Part shown: positions 41,101-49,714 of the stretch, in pieces
Layout: each line of letters begins with the position of its first letter
Numbering within the stretch: position 1 is the first letter of the stretch
Source of the DNA: Tritrichomonas foetus
Taxonomy: Eukaryota > Parabasalia > Tritrichomonadida > Tritrichomonadidae
DNA: 49,714 bases
Assembly: GCA_001839685.1 (NCBI GenBank)
Contig: MLAK01000824.1
Span: forward strand, 3,223-52,936
Direction: 5' to 3'
Made by a program: the position numbers and the translations under genes
The notes under the pieces: generated by a model
What the model saw: only the letters and a program-made list of their open reading frames with translations
Told to the model about the DNA's origin: nothing
The model's database searches: none

Positions 41101-42476
41101 TGGATACAAATATTGTTAAATTTGAGCCACTACGAATTCTTTCTGATATTATACGACCATTTTATCAACAAAATCATGGTAAAATCTTAATTCCACGCTC
41201 ATCACCCTCACTTCCACTATTGTATCGTGGTGATCCACACTTTTTGTCTCGAATTGTATATAATTTGTTATCAAATGCATTGAAATTCACTGAAGCTGGT
41301 GGGACAGTTGAAGTTACAATGATTAGTGATGAAGAAGACAATTTAATCGTGAAAGTAAAAGATACCGGAATTGGAATTCTTCCTGAAGATCAGCATCGTA
41401 TTTTTGATGTGTTTACTCAAGGTGATACTTCAATTACTCGACCATATGGTGGAATTGGTGTAGGTCTTGCTCTTGTAAAGAAAATGTTAGATTTGTTAAA
41501 TGGAAAATTAACTCTACGTTCAAAAGTTGGAGTTGGATCAACCTTTAAAATCACGATTCCATTTGAGCCTTTATATACTCCTTATTTTCCACCTTCTTTA
41601 AAGAATCATCACTTCCAAGTATTAATGCTTGTTCATGATTCAGCGATTTCTGCAACACAACCTTTTGCTGACTTCAACGGTCTCACAATAATTCGAGATT
41701 TTAATGAAATAATTCTTGATAAGCTTGTTATCATCGTTTTTACTGACTATAAATATCATGAAAAATGTCTTAAATATAAAAAATTGAATCAGAAAATTAC
41801 AATTTTGTATGTAATACGAAGCACCATCCAAGCGATAAAAGGAGCTCTTGAAACTAGCAATCATCATAGCAAAACACTTAACCAGGAAAATATGAATGAG
41901 AATACATATCATGAAAGCGAAGTTAATGTGTCGATTGACCAGATTGATCAAAGTATCATAGTCAGAAAAACACCTTTTCCATTATCATTTGTTTCGAACT
42001 TCTTTAAAAATTGTATATTTGCATATATATCACACACAAATGGAACTGGATCTCCACGAATTGACGATAAACTTCAGAAAATCAAAAAGTTTTCCAACGT
42101 TAATGTTTTAGTTGTTGATGATAACATAATGAATCAACTTGTCTTAACTAAAATTTTGAGTCGACTTGACTGTTCCTATGCTGTTGCAGAAAATGGAATT
42201 GAAGCGATTTCAAGGCTTCGTGAAAGACCATTTGATATTGCCTTTTTCGATCGAAATATGCCAATCATGGATGGACCATCAACTGCAAAGAATATTAGAG
42301 ATAGTGGTGAAAATTACTCTAAAATTCCTATAATTGCTATGACTGCATCAGTGATGGAAGAGGATGAAAAGGAATGTTTGGATGCAGGAATGAACTTTTT
42401 CATAACCAAACCACTATCAGTAAGCAAAGTCACAGATTGTATCAGCCGTGCACTTTCATTGAAGAATAAGCAATAA
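38130..42476 (+). CDS. Membrane hybrid histidine kinase with receiver
   Basis: A 1448-aa two-component sensor. An N-terminal ~120-aa region with several cysteines and a membrane segment (FFHNYFLNFIFIVILFIF, about residues 122-139) suggests an outside sensor part. Two PAS-like regions follow (about 690-800, with SICHPDDLKNL, and 800-915, with GHLIGISVDITALKEA). The transmitter has its H-box SMSHEIRTP (H934), N-box NLLSNALKFT (N1045, N1049) and G-boxes VKDTGIGI (D1078) and GGIGVGLALVKKML. The C-terminal receiver has VVDDN (D1330, D1331), FFDRNMPIMDG (phosphoacceptor D1374) and TKPLS (K1427). All catalytic residues are present, so it should autophosphorylate and pass phosphate to its own receiver. 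A partner HPt or downstream regulator is not in this window. The ATG follows a TTTTTCAG leader. Confidence 0.93.
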   Translation: MNFCSIPNASLAAISFLSLSNSFFTICQNNQKEFDNSISRCISFTDPFFGYSPIFNSLAILNYSIFMGFNPSSFLIFQANSECPSNFSKIDYTCEKNGQNEAFLEDTNIPNHFFSIYQKEFFHNYFLNFIFIVILFIFRNYISNKNIFQSLCQTSYVKFIKISPVKNKKSQNNSFFKFENFKIFCKKLTVSHILSILKSYHRNTKNKTSTKIEKYDYENGDYSFSKKVTFPILNFAFEIDFQEHIKYKNDMFYNIKIPAYFTSDETDTCTYIDTFIRKEKNKPIHFFIQGQAFKITFRQIKSPKSSSNMCFMNISIIENMMIRMTSKMLNMTGIDDFKDYINEMTDIFAFTGIGFFVFKNGKFEEIVYSGDDLDVKQSLIKFMNHTNQSHITNLQVQMKTTKYYRYSWSIVNYKTYKFGFATVRSSDLFMLRVCEKMFISIFSHFVPIIWDTLFPAYCTANFKALSYLTTEHDRVAFLYSDGIKNKFITINEELFKQLTNDVENISIFYNPNHTPNHHPTHNQVENQGQDKKVFDITSKLDFLNSLDANLFNKQKDMKYKSKNIPLKSKRCLSSRYSQNESISTKRPITFWLVGPVKNEKYHDEIDFASIENLIFFDKNGNFEKNGYGFQTTDEFQNFTTESVILCKSKLFYSIIFPNGGGSLVEFVPNDNNIDPIIYSGKDKFTVWVINIQDLSIVWTVSNELAFSFSHDQCSISTLECLYSICHPDDLKNLSESIEHLKVVTSMSLSVKMRLKLYSEDYEWYQIHLIRKSSHYIIIYATYIHEYKNQVKLFREIDEQILTGMVYGNVICWYFEDTHTPSRIYNGTMNPSQTLEFNWTTIKYNIISDAQDMLTDVLRKALTDNQSFSVECPVIFDQFHYLYIRGVYYGRPGHLIGISVDITALKEASDKAIIAKKCAEEALNAKTQFLLSMSHEIRTPLFGISSLIKLLVSTSFTSEQQQMLDIVRNSFNRLMELLNDTLDLAKIEQGKMDTNIVKFEPLRILSDIIRPFYQQNHGKILIPRSSPSLPLLYRGDPHFLSRIVYNLLSNALKFTEAGGTVEVTMISDEEDNLIVKVKDTGIGILPEDQHRIFDVFTQGDTSITRPYGGIGVGLALVKKMLDLLNGKLTLRSKVGVGSTFKITIPFEPLYTPYFPPSLKNHHFQVLMLVHDSAISATQPFADFNGLTIIRDFNEIILDKLVIIVFTDYKYHEKCLKYKKLNQKITILYVIRSTIQAIKGALETSNHHSKTLNQENMNENTYHESEVNVSIDQIDQSIIVRKTPFPLSFVSNFFKNCIFAYISHTNGTGSPRIDDKLQKIKKFSNVNVLVVDDNIMNQLVLTKILSRLDCSYAVAENGIEAISRLRERPFDIAFFDRNMPIMDGPSTAKNIRDSGENYSKIPIIAMTASVMEEDEKECLDAGMNFFITKPLSVSKVTDCISRALSLKNKQ

Positions 42477-42537
42477 ATGTATGTAGTATATGAATCATTT
42501 TTTATTTATTTATTTATCTATTTGTGTTTCATATGAG

Positions 42538-42543
42538 AATAAA
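42538..42543 (+). terminator. Candidate polyadenylation signal of histidine kinase
   Basis: AATAAA begins 62 nt after the histidine kinase stop codon and just before the 18-bp array. This is a position-based candidate. Confidence 0.3.
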
Positions 42544-42566
42544 GGTATGCGACAGAAATCAAAAAT

Positions 42567-42661
42567 GAAATAGAAATAAGAAATGAAATAGAAATAAGAA
42601 ATGAAATAGAAATAAGAAATGAAATAGAAATAAGAAATGAAATAGAAATAAGAAATGAAAT
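42567..42661. repeat. 18-bp tandem array, about 5.3 copies
   Basis: Five perfect head-to-tail copies of an 18-bp unit (GAAATAGAAATAAGAAAT) plus a 5-bp partial copy lie in the short spacer between convergent genes. The purine-rich strand is the plus strand; no A-T tract longer than three interrupts it. Perfect identity between copies suggests recent slippage and likely strain-to-strain length variation. Confidence 0.98.
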
Positions 42662-42694
42662 TAATAAACATATTTATATAATAATTAACAAAAA

Positions 42695-45600
42695 TTAATC
42701 TAAGTCATTCTGAATACCCATGTTTACAGTTTGAGTGACTTCGCTCATACCCTGACTTTCTTGGAGAATAGTGCTGCTCTTTTCACTGGATGTAACACTT
42801 TTATTTTTATTTTCTTGACTTATAGTCATTATTGTGCGATGTTGGGATGTCAAAATTGAATTGACTTCATCAATGTGAGATACTTGATCGTCAAAGGCAT
42901 GCTTAAGAGAGTTAATATATTCCGCAATTTGCTTTAGTTCATCTTCAATTTCATATGTAGTCGAAAAGTTGGATTCAATTGGGAATGATGTTAGGACAGT
43001 TTTAATGTCTCGAATTAGAGCCTTTTGTCTTTCGATTTTCTCAGGAATTAAGGATTTTACTTGACAAATAGAAAATGAATGTAAATGAAGTTCTGGTTCA
43101 TAAAATGAAAGTGAATTCAATTTGGCCGTTGTAAAGAGAGAATTTAATTGTTCAGTGCAATTTTGTGAATGCAAAATTCGGTTATTAATAAAAGCATTGT
43201 GAACTGCTTTGATAGATTCGGTGAGCCCTGAGTTTATTTCCATTAGTTCCAAATTTTCTGAAGATATTTTGGTGCACTTATGGGAACAATCTTCCAATTG
43301 ATTTTCTAGACTAACATTAGATGATTGGAGTTCATTTACTTTTTGTGAAAGTGACTCGTTTTCTGAAATTAGATCAGTTTTTTCATTAATTAATTGTTCA
43401 ATTTCTTTTTCCTTGTTTACCAGTTTTTCTTCAGCAAGTTTAAGTTCTTCAGCAGGAACCATTTCAGCATCAGGATTTGATAAAATACTAACTTTCTTAT
43501 TGAGTGATTGAATCTGTTGTCGAAGTTTCCTGACTAAGTCTTTATTCTCTGTGAGTTCTTTATTTAATTCTCGCACCTGCTGGTTGAAGTTTTCCTCCTT
43601 ATTCTCAATATCTTTCTTCATTTCTTCATATTGCAGGGTTTTATCAAATGAAGCAGTTTGAAGCTTTCCTTCATTAAATTTAAGAAGTTTTTTGTTTGTT
43701 TCATATTTTAATCTGAGTTCATTAAAGTTGTCAAATGGAACAGATTTATCCAATTTAAGTTTTAGATCATGAATTGAGTTATCTTTGTCATTGTTTAATG
43801 ATATCAATCTTTCATTTTCTTCGTTGGTTTCTCTTATTTGTTTACGAAGTTTAGATATATCTCGAGTGAGCTGCTCAATTTTATTGGTTAAGTCATCCTT
43901 ATCATTTTCATAATCTGTTAATATTTGTTGTTTTTCTTGTTCAAGATGATTTATTTGTTCTTCTGCTTTTTTAATTGAATTATGAAGCTCTTCAATTTCG
44001 GTTTCTTGTTCACTTGATTTAGCTTGTATCTTTTGAATCATTTCTTTCAAGACAGCGATTTTATTTATTTGCTTTTGATAATGATTGGAAAATTTCTCAG
44101 AGACTTTGCTTACTTGCATATTTTTATCTTCAGTTTCCTTTGATAGTTCTTGAATATGCTTTTTTAATTTACGAATTTCAAGCTTAAATTCTTTTTGTTG
44201 AGATTCCCCATTCTCAACCTCATTTTGCTTTTGAGCATTAATTTCTTGAAGATCTTTTATTTGTTTTTCAAAGTTGGTTTGGTTTTCAGCCATTTTTTCT
44301 TTGGTTGATGAAATTTCATTTTGATTTATTTCTATAACCTTCTTTAATTTTTCGATTTCTTCAATGGATTCTTTAAATTTCCCTTTGATGATTTTCTTAT
44401 CCGATATTACATTTTCGAGCTTTTCTTGAAGTTCTTCGTATTGAGATCTTTCAATCATCGACTCTTTAGTTTCAATAATTTTATTGGTCAATGTACTCGT
44501 TAAATGAGAACTTTCATCAACTTGTGATTGTAAAATTTGAATAGTCTTCTGCGTTTCATTGATTTTTGCAGAGTATTTTTCAATTAGCAAATCCGAATTT
44601 TTCTTTTGTTCCATCATTTCAGTGATTTGATTTTCTAATTGAACAATTTTGGCACTTTGTTCACCATGAACTTCATTAAATGTTTTCTCATGTCGTTGAA
44701 GCTGCGCTAGTTCCTTATTCAAAGTTTTATTTTCCTTCTTCATTTGGGAAATCTGTTTCATTAATATGGTTTGCTCTTCCTTCGAGTCAACAGAAATTTT
44801 ATATTGCTCATACTCATTCTTTAAATCGTTGTATTTATTTGTTAATGCCTTAAAGAGATGTTCAGTCGTATCACGAATTTCTGTGGCGCGTATAACAGCA
44901 ACGTCTTTTTCTTTAATTGTTTCTTTGAGTTCTTTAATTTCACTCTTTAATGATAATATAGAATCATTGGCATTTTTAGATTCTGACTCATATTCCTGAA
45001 CCAGATTTGTCAGTCGATTAATTTTCTTCATCATTCGTTGAATATTTAGTTGAGCTGTTTGATAACTTGCTTCCAATTCCTGTTTTTCATTAACATGTAA
45101 TAATTTTTGGGCATCAACTTGATGAGTTGTTTGACTCAATTTTTCTTTAAGCTCTTGAATAAGATCATTGTTTTGATTATTGCGTTGATCTTTCTGGACA
45201 GACATCGATAAACTAACTTCTTTTTGTTGAGATATTGTCATTTCCAATTGTTTATTTAAAAACTTCTTGTTTTCGAGTTTTTTGTGCGCTTTCTTCAGTT
45301 GTTCAATAAGTGTTGTATTTTCTTTACTAAGACGATTAATTTCATTATTAGCAATATCTTCTCTCGATTTGGAAGCAACCAATAAACTTTCTGTTTCTGC
45401 AATTTCTTTCTGAAGTGATGATATTTTAACTTGATTTCTCTGTTCAATAGTTTCGATGGAACTCGAAATTTCCGACCTGTACAGTTCCGAATTCTGTAGA
45501 TTACTTCTTAGTTGATCTATTTCGGCAGATTTTTCAAATATAGTTTTATTCAGGGATTTTATTTGCTGTTCAAGCGTAAGTTTCTCCTTTTTAATAAGTC

Positions 45601-48556
45601 TTTTGGTTTTCTTCAATCTTTGGATTTCTTCAGGATGAAAAGTTTCATGAATTGATGATATTTCTGATGAGTTTTCGAGCTGAGAAAGTTGAAGTGATAA
45701 ATCGTGAACTTGTGACTGTGATTCTTGAATATTAATTTTCAACTGAGAATTTTCTTCAATAATTGATTTATATTTCATTTCAACTTCACTTTTTTCATTA
45801 TTTAATTTTTCTATTTGTTTCATTTGTGAATGAAAACTTTCTTCTTTCTCCAGAATTTCACTTTTCTGGTCATGAATTTTTTGTTTGGCTTTTTCATACA
45901 TTTCTTTCATATTGCTATATTCAACTTGAAGGTTCATAAAAAATTGTGATATCTGTATTAATGTCGCTTGGTTAATATCCGAAATATTAAATTTATATGC
46001 TGAATCAAATTGATTCATAATATTTTGAATATGCGTTAGTAAAGAAAATTGGAGTTGTTGAATTTCTGTTATTTGGTTTTGAAGCTTTTGATGACTTTCA
46101 TTAAGAAGAGATATTTTAGCATCCGATTCTTTAGTTTGGACTGACAATTTATTTGATAATTCACCAATTTTAATATCACGATCAACAAGCATTTGCTTCA
46201 TATTGGCTTCTTTTTGAGCATTTTCTGTAGATTCTAAATTAGACACACTTCCAATTTTCTCAAGTTTGCCTAATTTCTTCTTTTGCTTCCTAATTTTTGT
46301 CTCTAACTTTTCAATAATTATTTGAGCCTGATTTTCAGAATTTTGTTGATCTTTTTGCAAATTGATCAACTTTTGTGCTAATGAATAATTGTCTTTTTCA
46401 AGTTCTGATGATTTTTGAACATAAATATCAAGCTTTTGCCTAAAATCATTAATAATTCGTTCATATTCGACAATTTTAACATCTTTTTCATCACTATTGG
46501 GAATAATTTTTTGATTGTATCCAGATGATGTTAGGTTTTCAATCGAAATTGTATCAAGATTAAAAGAATCTTTAAATAGTTTTGTTAAACTCTGGATCTT
46601 TTCATCTCTTGCTCTAATTTCCATTGATATTTTGGCAACAAAATCTTCTTTCTCTTTCTGTAACTGAGATGTTCTTTTTTCACTTGCTTCAACCACTTGA
46701 TTCATTTCTGTCTTTAAGGATTTTACTTGTTGTGAAAGCTTCTCATTTTCATTTTGAAGTTGATGAACTTTTTCTTCCTCACGAGCTAATTTCATTTTAA
46801 TTTCGGAAATTTGTTGTTTTAATTTGTTCTTTTGATCTGCTGAAGTTTCATTGAGCTGAACTATTCTTTCAGCATAATCTTGAATTTTATTTAAGTCACC
46901 AGCCTGAGTTAACTTTTCCTTTTCATATTGAGCTATTTTTTTGTGTGAATTTTCAAGTTGTTTTGTTAATTCATTTTTTGTGGTATCGAGAACAGTATTT
47001 TGCATTTTCAAGTTTTCTATCTCCAAAATATAGCTTTGCTTTTCACTATTAAGTTTTTGGAGAAGTTCATCTTTTTGACTTAACTGGAGTTTTAATGTAT
47101 CAATTTGATTATTATAATTTATTTGAAATTGTGATGATGATAAAGTATTTTGCTCTTGCAGTTTATATATTGTTGAAGATTGTCTTAAAATTTCCTGGTT
47201 CTTTTTAGTATTTTCTTCTTGAAGTTCTTCAATTTTTGAATTCAATTCTTTTATGACACTATCTCTTTCTAAGTCATTTTTTATTGGAATCGTTGTTGAA
47301 GGAAGTGTATCTGTTGTAATAGTATTCATTGGAGTTGCATTTATCTTACTTTGACTATGTAATAATTCATTTTGTTGGGCAATTAACTGATCAATCTGTT
47401 TCCTTTGTGATGAAATTTCTTGAATATGAAAAGCTTCTGTTTCTTTCATTGATTCAATTGTTTGATGAAGCTTCTTATTTTCTCCTAATACAATTGGTAA
47501 TCGTAATTCGGCACTTTTTGGAATTGATTTTGGTGATGATTTAATCACTTGTTTTGGCTCTTTAGATCTTCTTTCATTTTGATATCGTTCATTTAATCTA
47601 TTGTACATCTGTCTTTGCTTTAAAAGAAGAGTTTTTTCTAATTCAAGTTCTTCTTCAGCTTTCGCCTTTTCAGTTCTTGCAGTTAACAATTTTTGTTTGA
47701 TTTTCTTTACTTTGAGCTTAAGAGCCAAAAGTTCATCTGGATCTTCTTTCCTAAAGCCAATTGTTTTCGAAAGAGCCACTTCTGATTTCAAAAAATCAAT
47801 ATCAGACTTTAATCGAGAATTTTCTTCAGTTGAATCACGAATTTTATTCAACATATTAATTTGCCTATTTTGTGATTCATTCATTAATATTTTATATGGT
47901 GTTGTTTCAACATAATCACCCTCATTTGCTTTTGTTGTAACAAATTGGGATGAACTAGAATAATGTTGTGTTGCCAGAAGCTTTTGTTCTCTCTGAATTC
48001 GTTGTTGGTTTAAAATGCTGAGTTGAGGAAGAGTATAAAGGATTAAAGAAAACGATTTTTCATCATTCATAATTGGATTTCCCTGAATTGAAAAGTTGTT
48101 TAATCCAGTATTTTGAAGAAACTCTAAATTGGAGATGTCTGAAATTCTGTTAAATGAAATGTTGAAGGATTGAATTTTGGCTAAATTAGAAATCGATTTG
48201 GGAAAACTGGATATCTTGTTATGGCTAAGATTAAGAGTTTCGAGTTCTGCCAGTTTTGTTAACGGAGAAAAATCTGTTATCGAGTTATAAGAAAGATTGA
48301 GTCTTTTCAGTTTCGACAAATTGTTCAATCCTGATACGTCACTAAAACCATGGCCAACGAGGGAAAGACTTGTTAAGTGATCGTATCGATTTAATGGCAA
48401 TATTTTGGTAATTCTACCGACTGATGGCGAAAAATCGAAAGTGAATGATGATACTGATTTCGAATCCGGTGTTTTCGATTGGATTCTGATTAATCCGTCT
48501 TTAAATGTTATATCCGGCGCCGAAATCATTTTTTTCTTAACGTCCTGATTCTTCAT
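42695..48556 (-). CDS. LRR and giant coiled-coil protein
   Basis: A protein of about 1953 aa. The frame is open four codons further from a TTG, and the first ATG is the complement of 48554-48556. An N-terminal block of SDS22-like leucine-rich repeats (about residues 60-185; LKRLNLSYNSITDFSPL, LETLNLSHNKISSFP, FNISFNRISDIS) ends in an LRR cap, LYTLPQLSILNQQ. Then comes about 1700 residues of almost unbroken heptad-rich coiled coil, rich in E, K, Q, N and S. The C-terminal ~170 residues have some non-coil helices. This architecture matches centrosome/basal-body proteins such as centriolin and LRRCC1, but it is also common in other protist cytoskeletal proteins, so a microtubule-organising or flagellar-base role is an inference. 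Its start is only 153 bp from the divergent next gene. Confidence 0.85.
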   Translation of the reverse strand: MKNQDVKKKMISAPDITFKDGLIRIQSKTPDSKSVSSFTFDFSPSVGRITKILPLNRYDHLTSLSLVGHGFSDVSGLNNLSKLKRLNLSYNSITDFSPLTKLAELETLNLSHNKISSFPKSISNLAKIQSFNISFNRISDISNLEFLQNTGLNNFSIQGNPIMNDEKSFSLILYTLPQLSILNQQRIQREQKLLATQHYSSSSQFVTTKANEGDYVETTPYKILMNESQNRQINMLNKIRDSTEENSRLKSDIDFLKSEVALSKTIGFRKEDPDELLALKLKVKKIKQKLLTARTEKAKAEEELELEKTLLLKQRQMYNRLNERYQNERRSKEPKQVIKSSPKSIPKSAELRLPIVLGENKKLHQTIESMKETEAFHIQEISSQRKQIDQLIAQQNELLHSQSKINATPMNTITTDTLPSTTIPIKNDLERDSVIKELNSKIEELQEENTKKNQEILRQSSTIYKLQEQNTLSSSQFQINYNNQIDTLKLQLSQKDELLQKLNSEKQSYILEIENLKMQNTVLDTTKNELTKQLENSHKKIAQYEKEKLTQAGDLNKIQDYAERIVQLNETSADQKNKLKQQISEIKMKLAREEEKVHQLQNENEKLSQQVKSLKTEMNQVVEASEKRTSQLQKEKEDFVAKISMEIRARDEKIQSLTKLFKDSFNLDTISIENLTSSGYNQKIIPNSDEKDVKIVEYERIINDFRQKLDIYVQKSSELEKDNYSLAQKLINLQKDQQNSENQAQIIIEKLETKIRKQKKKLGKLEKIGSVSNLESTENAQKEANMKQMLVDRDIKIGELSNKLSVQTKESDAKISLLNESHQKLQNQITEIQQLQFSLLTHIQNIMNQFDSAYKFNISDINQATLIQISQFFMNLQVEYSNMKEMYEKAKQKIHDQKSEILEKEESFHSQMKQIEKLNNEKSEVEMKYKSIIEENSQLKINIQESQSQVHDLSLQLSQLENSSEISSIHETFHPEEIQRLKKTKRLIKKEKLTLEQQIKSLNKTIFEKSAEIDQLRSNLQNSELYRSEISSSIETIEQRNQVKISSLQKEIAETESLLVASKSREDIANNEINRLSKENTTLIEQLKKAHKKLENKKFLNKQLEMTISQQKEVSLSMSVQKDQRNNQNNDLIQELKEKLSQTTHQVDAQKLLHVNEKQELEASYQTAQLNIQRMMKKINRLTNLVQEYESESKNANDSILSLKSEIKELKETIKEKDVAVIRATEIRDTTEHLFKALTNKYNDLKNEYEQYKISVDSKEEQTILMKQISQMKKENKTLNKELAQLQRHEKTFNEVHGEQSAKIVQLENQITEMMEQKKNSDLLIEKYSAKINETQKTIQILQSQVDESSHLTSTLTNKIIETKESMIERSQYEELQEKLENVISDKKIIKGKFKESIEEIEKLKKVIEINQNEISSTKEKMAENQTNFEKQIKDLQEINAQKQNEVENGESQQKEFKLEIRKLKKHIQELSKETEDKNMQVSKVSEKFSNHYQKQINKIAVLKEMIQKIQAKSSEQETEIEELHNSIKKAEEQINHLEQEKQQILTDYENDKDDLTNKIEQLTRDISKLRKQIRETNEENERLISLNNDKDNSIHDLKLKLDKSVPFDNFNELRLKYETNKKLLKFNEGKLQTASFDKTLQYEEMKKDIENKEENFNQQVRELNKELTENKDLVRKLRQQIQSLNKKVSILSNPDAEMVPAEELKLAEEKLVNKEKEIEQLINEKTDLISENESLSQKVNELQSSNVSLENQLEDCSHKCTKISSENLELMEINSGLTESIKAVHNAFINNRILHSQNCTEQLNSLFTTAKLNSLSFYEPELHLHSFSICQVKSLIPEKIERQKALIRDIKTVLTSFPIESNFSTTYEIEDELKQIAEYINSLKHAFDDQVSHIDEVNSILTSQHRTIMTISQENKNKSVTSSEKSSTILQESQGMSEVTQTVNMGIQNDLD

Positions 48557-48709
48557 TGAATTTTTCAAATGTCAATTCTTCTGAAAAAGAATCCATTAAA
48601 AAAGTGGAAATTTCAATGAGTGTCATTTTGCACTCACTTTATTCGTGAGCAAATGAAGAAAAATTTTAAACAGTTTTCCAACATTGGATAAGAATTTCTC
48701 TCGAAAATA
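48557..48709. promoter_or_regulatory. Divergent intergenic promoter region
   Basis: This 153-bp spacer separates the starts of the LRR-coiled-coil gene (-) and the 309-aa gene (+). It must carry both promoters. It contains a short inverted pair TGAGTG/CACTCA within 48616-48638. No defined element is shown. Confidence 0.4.
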
Positions 48710-49639
48710 ATGAGTGATCATATCCAACTTTTCCCATATGCGTTCGATCTTACCACTTTGATGATTCATGGGCGTCAAACCAATCCGCTTATTAAAGATT
48801 TTCTCAAACAAATACAAAATAATCCAAAATTTGCTGATCTTCAAAACACTGATGAAAATCTTCACACTGGCGAATACAACGAATTCAATATGATTGAAAC
48901 ACAACTAGATGAAGATTCAAAAATCGAAAAAATTAATTCCAATATTTTATCGCATAAAAATGATAAAACAGACGAGCTTTACGAAGAGCTAAAAGATTAT
49001 CCAATTAAACGCGCGAGCACACGTGACCAAGAATTGAATGAAATTCTGAAGGAAGAAAGAAAGAAGAGAATTGAAATCGAAAAACAGAAAACTCTACAAC
49101 TCCAGAAAAGAAAAGAACAATTCAAAGCTGTTAAACCGGAAGATCTCCAACAGATGGAGCAAGAGCATAACGATAAAGTTAAATCTATATATCAATCAAC
49201 TTATATGAAAGAAATATCAAAACAGAAGCAATCTCCAAATGATGTAGCTAAAAACAATAGAGCCCTTTTAGTTGAGTTCGGTAAAGAAACCGTCGAAATT
49301 AATAGAAAAACGATTTCACGGAAACAAAAACCGAAAGCCGTTCAAGAAAACCCGGAAAAACCACCTCCACCATTTGCTGCTGATCTTAGTGAGTGGACAC
49401 AAAGAATAAATACAGAAATTAAAGAACTTGCTTCTCTTAAAGAAGAAGTTTTTGCTGACGAGCACAGAGAAATTAATGTTGAAGGCCTCTACGATGTTCT
49501 AGTTGATCCGGCACTGAACGGAACAGATGTAAAAGGGCCAGACTATCACATGCAATTTGCCATGCTGTTCCAGAAACTTGAAAATGCTGAACTGAAAATT
49601 AAAGATCTCGAAGAAAAAACTGACAATGTTGTCCAATAA
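48710..49639 (+). CDS. 309-aa charged coiled-coil protein
   Basis: No family was recognised. The N-terminus is globular (HIQLFPYAFDLTTLMIHGRQ), followed by an acidic stretch, then a highly charged helix (EILKEERKKRIEIEKQKTLQ) of coiled-coil character. A basic linker and a proline run (PEKPPPPFAADLSEWTQ) lead to a C-terminal helix ending ENAELKIKDLEEKTDN. No membrane segment or enzyme motif. It shares a short promoter region with the LRR-coiled-coil gene, so the two could be co-expressed structural proteins of the same apparatus; this is inference from position. The ATG is the only candidate start and the stop lies 75 bp before the window end. Confidence 0.75.
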   Translation: MSDHIQLFPYAFDLTTLMIHGRQTNPLIKDFLKQIQNNPKFADLQNTDENLHTGEYNEFNMIETQLDEDSKIEKINSNILSHKNDKTDELYEELKDYPIKRASTRDQELNEILKEERKKRIEIEKQKTLQLQKRKEQFKAVKPEDLQQMEQEHNDKVKSIYQSTYMKEISKQKQSPNDVAKNNRALLVEFGKETVEINRKTISRKQKPKAVQENPEKPPPPFAADLSEWTQRINTEIKELASLKEEVFADEHREINVEGLYDVLVDPALNGTDVKGPDYHMQFAMLFQKLENAELKIKDLEEKTDNVVQ

Positions 49640-49666
49640 AATGATTTTAATCAGGAAATTACTTTT

Positions 49667-49714
49667 CTTATTGATTACTTTTATTGTTGATTACTTTTAT
49701 TGTTGATTACTTTT
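49667..49714. repeat. 16-bp tandem array running off the window
   Basis: Two perfect copies of a 16-bp unit (ATTGTTGATTACTTTT at 49683-49698 and 49699-49714) follow an imperfect copy (49667-49682). The array begins about 30 bp after the 309-aa stop codon and is cut by the window end, so its full length is unknown. Confidence 0.85.

Larger units (their letters stand above)
42477..42694. other. Convergent 3' spacer with tandem repeat
   Basis: A 218-bp spacer between the histidine kinase (+) and the LRR-coiled-coil gene (-). It contains the candidate AATAAA at 42538-42543 for the kinase and the 18-bp tandem array. Confidence 0.5.

Noticed and set aside
42567..42661. CRISPR-like array
   Set aside because: The units are contiguous 18-bp copies without spacers, in a eukaryotic genome.

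Overview
The window is AT-rich, intron-poor eukaryotic nuclear DNA. Very large uninterrupted genes (2842, 1953, 1448, 1099 and 1049 codons) use standard stop codons and are separated by extremely AT-rich spacers. The gene content is eukaryotic: Rab GTPase, TRRAP/Tra1, a Mediator-like subunit, nephrocystin-4, a TMEM131-like protein and a V-ATPase-associated RNASEK-like protein. Together these suggest a flagellated parabasalid protist such as Tritrichomonas or a relative. That placement is an inference from gene style; no rRNA or other marker is present. I saw no rRNA, tRNA or CRISPR array and no canonical trichomonad intron signal.

Layout. 1-5 kb: an unrecognised 258-aa gene (-), a DDE transposase of the Tc1/IS630 type (+) and a 752-aa protein that looks like a chain of ubiquitin-like folds (-). 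5-9 kb: a probable MED14/RGR1 Mediator subunit and an unrecognised 211-aa protein. 9-20 kb: an RNASEK-like membrane protein, a Rab GTPase and a long TRRAP/Tra1 pseudokinase. 20-23 kb: a small basic protein and a helical repeat-like protein. 23-31 kb: nephrocystin-4, then a 1.1-kb spacer ending in a strong RNA-type hairpin, then a P-loop ATPase fused to a nuclease-like C-terminus that resembles Crinkler/RHS proteins. 31-34 kb: a 430-aa minus-strand gene whose start region is duplicated as a perfect 40-bp inverted repeat 1.3 kb away, with a 59-codon ORF between the copies. 34-42.5 kb: a TMEM131-like secretory-pathway protein and a membrane hybrid histidine kinase. 42.5 kb to the end: an 18-bp tandem array, a giant LRR plus coiled-coil protein and, divergent from it, a charged coiled-coil protein, with a second short tandem array running off the window.

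No operon-like logic is apparent. Themes that recur are transcription (Mediator, TRRAP), secretory and endomembrane traffic (Rab, RNASEK, TMEM131) and cytoskeleton or flagellar base (NPHP4, LRR-coiled coil). Several genes look complete only from an ATG downstream of the longest open frame, and the starts given here are the first ATG. The strongest items for a second look are the 40-bp inverted duplication of a gene start, the Crinkler/RHS-like ATPase-nuclease, the poly-ubiquitin-fold protein and the 52-nt hairpin at 27549-27600.
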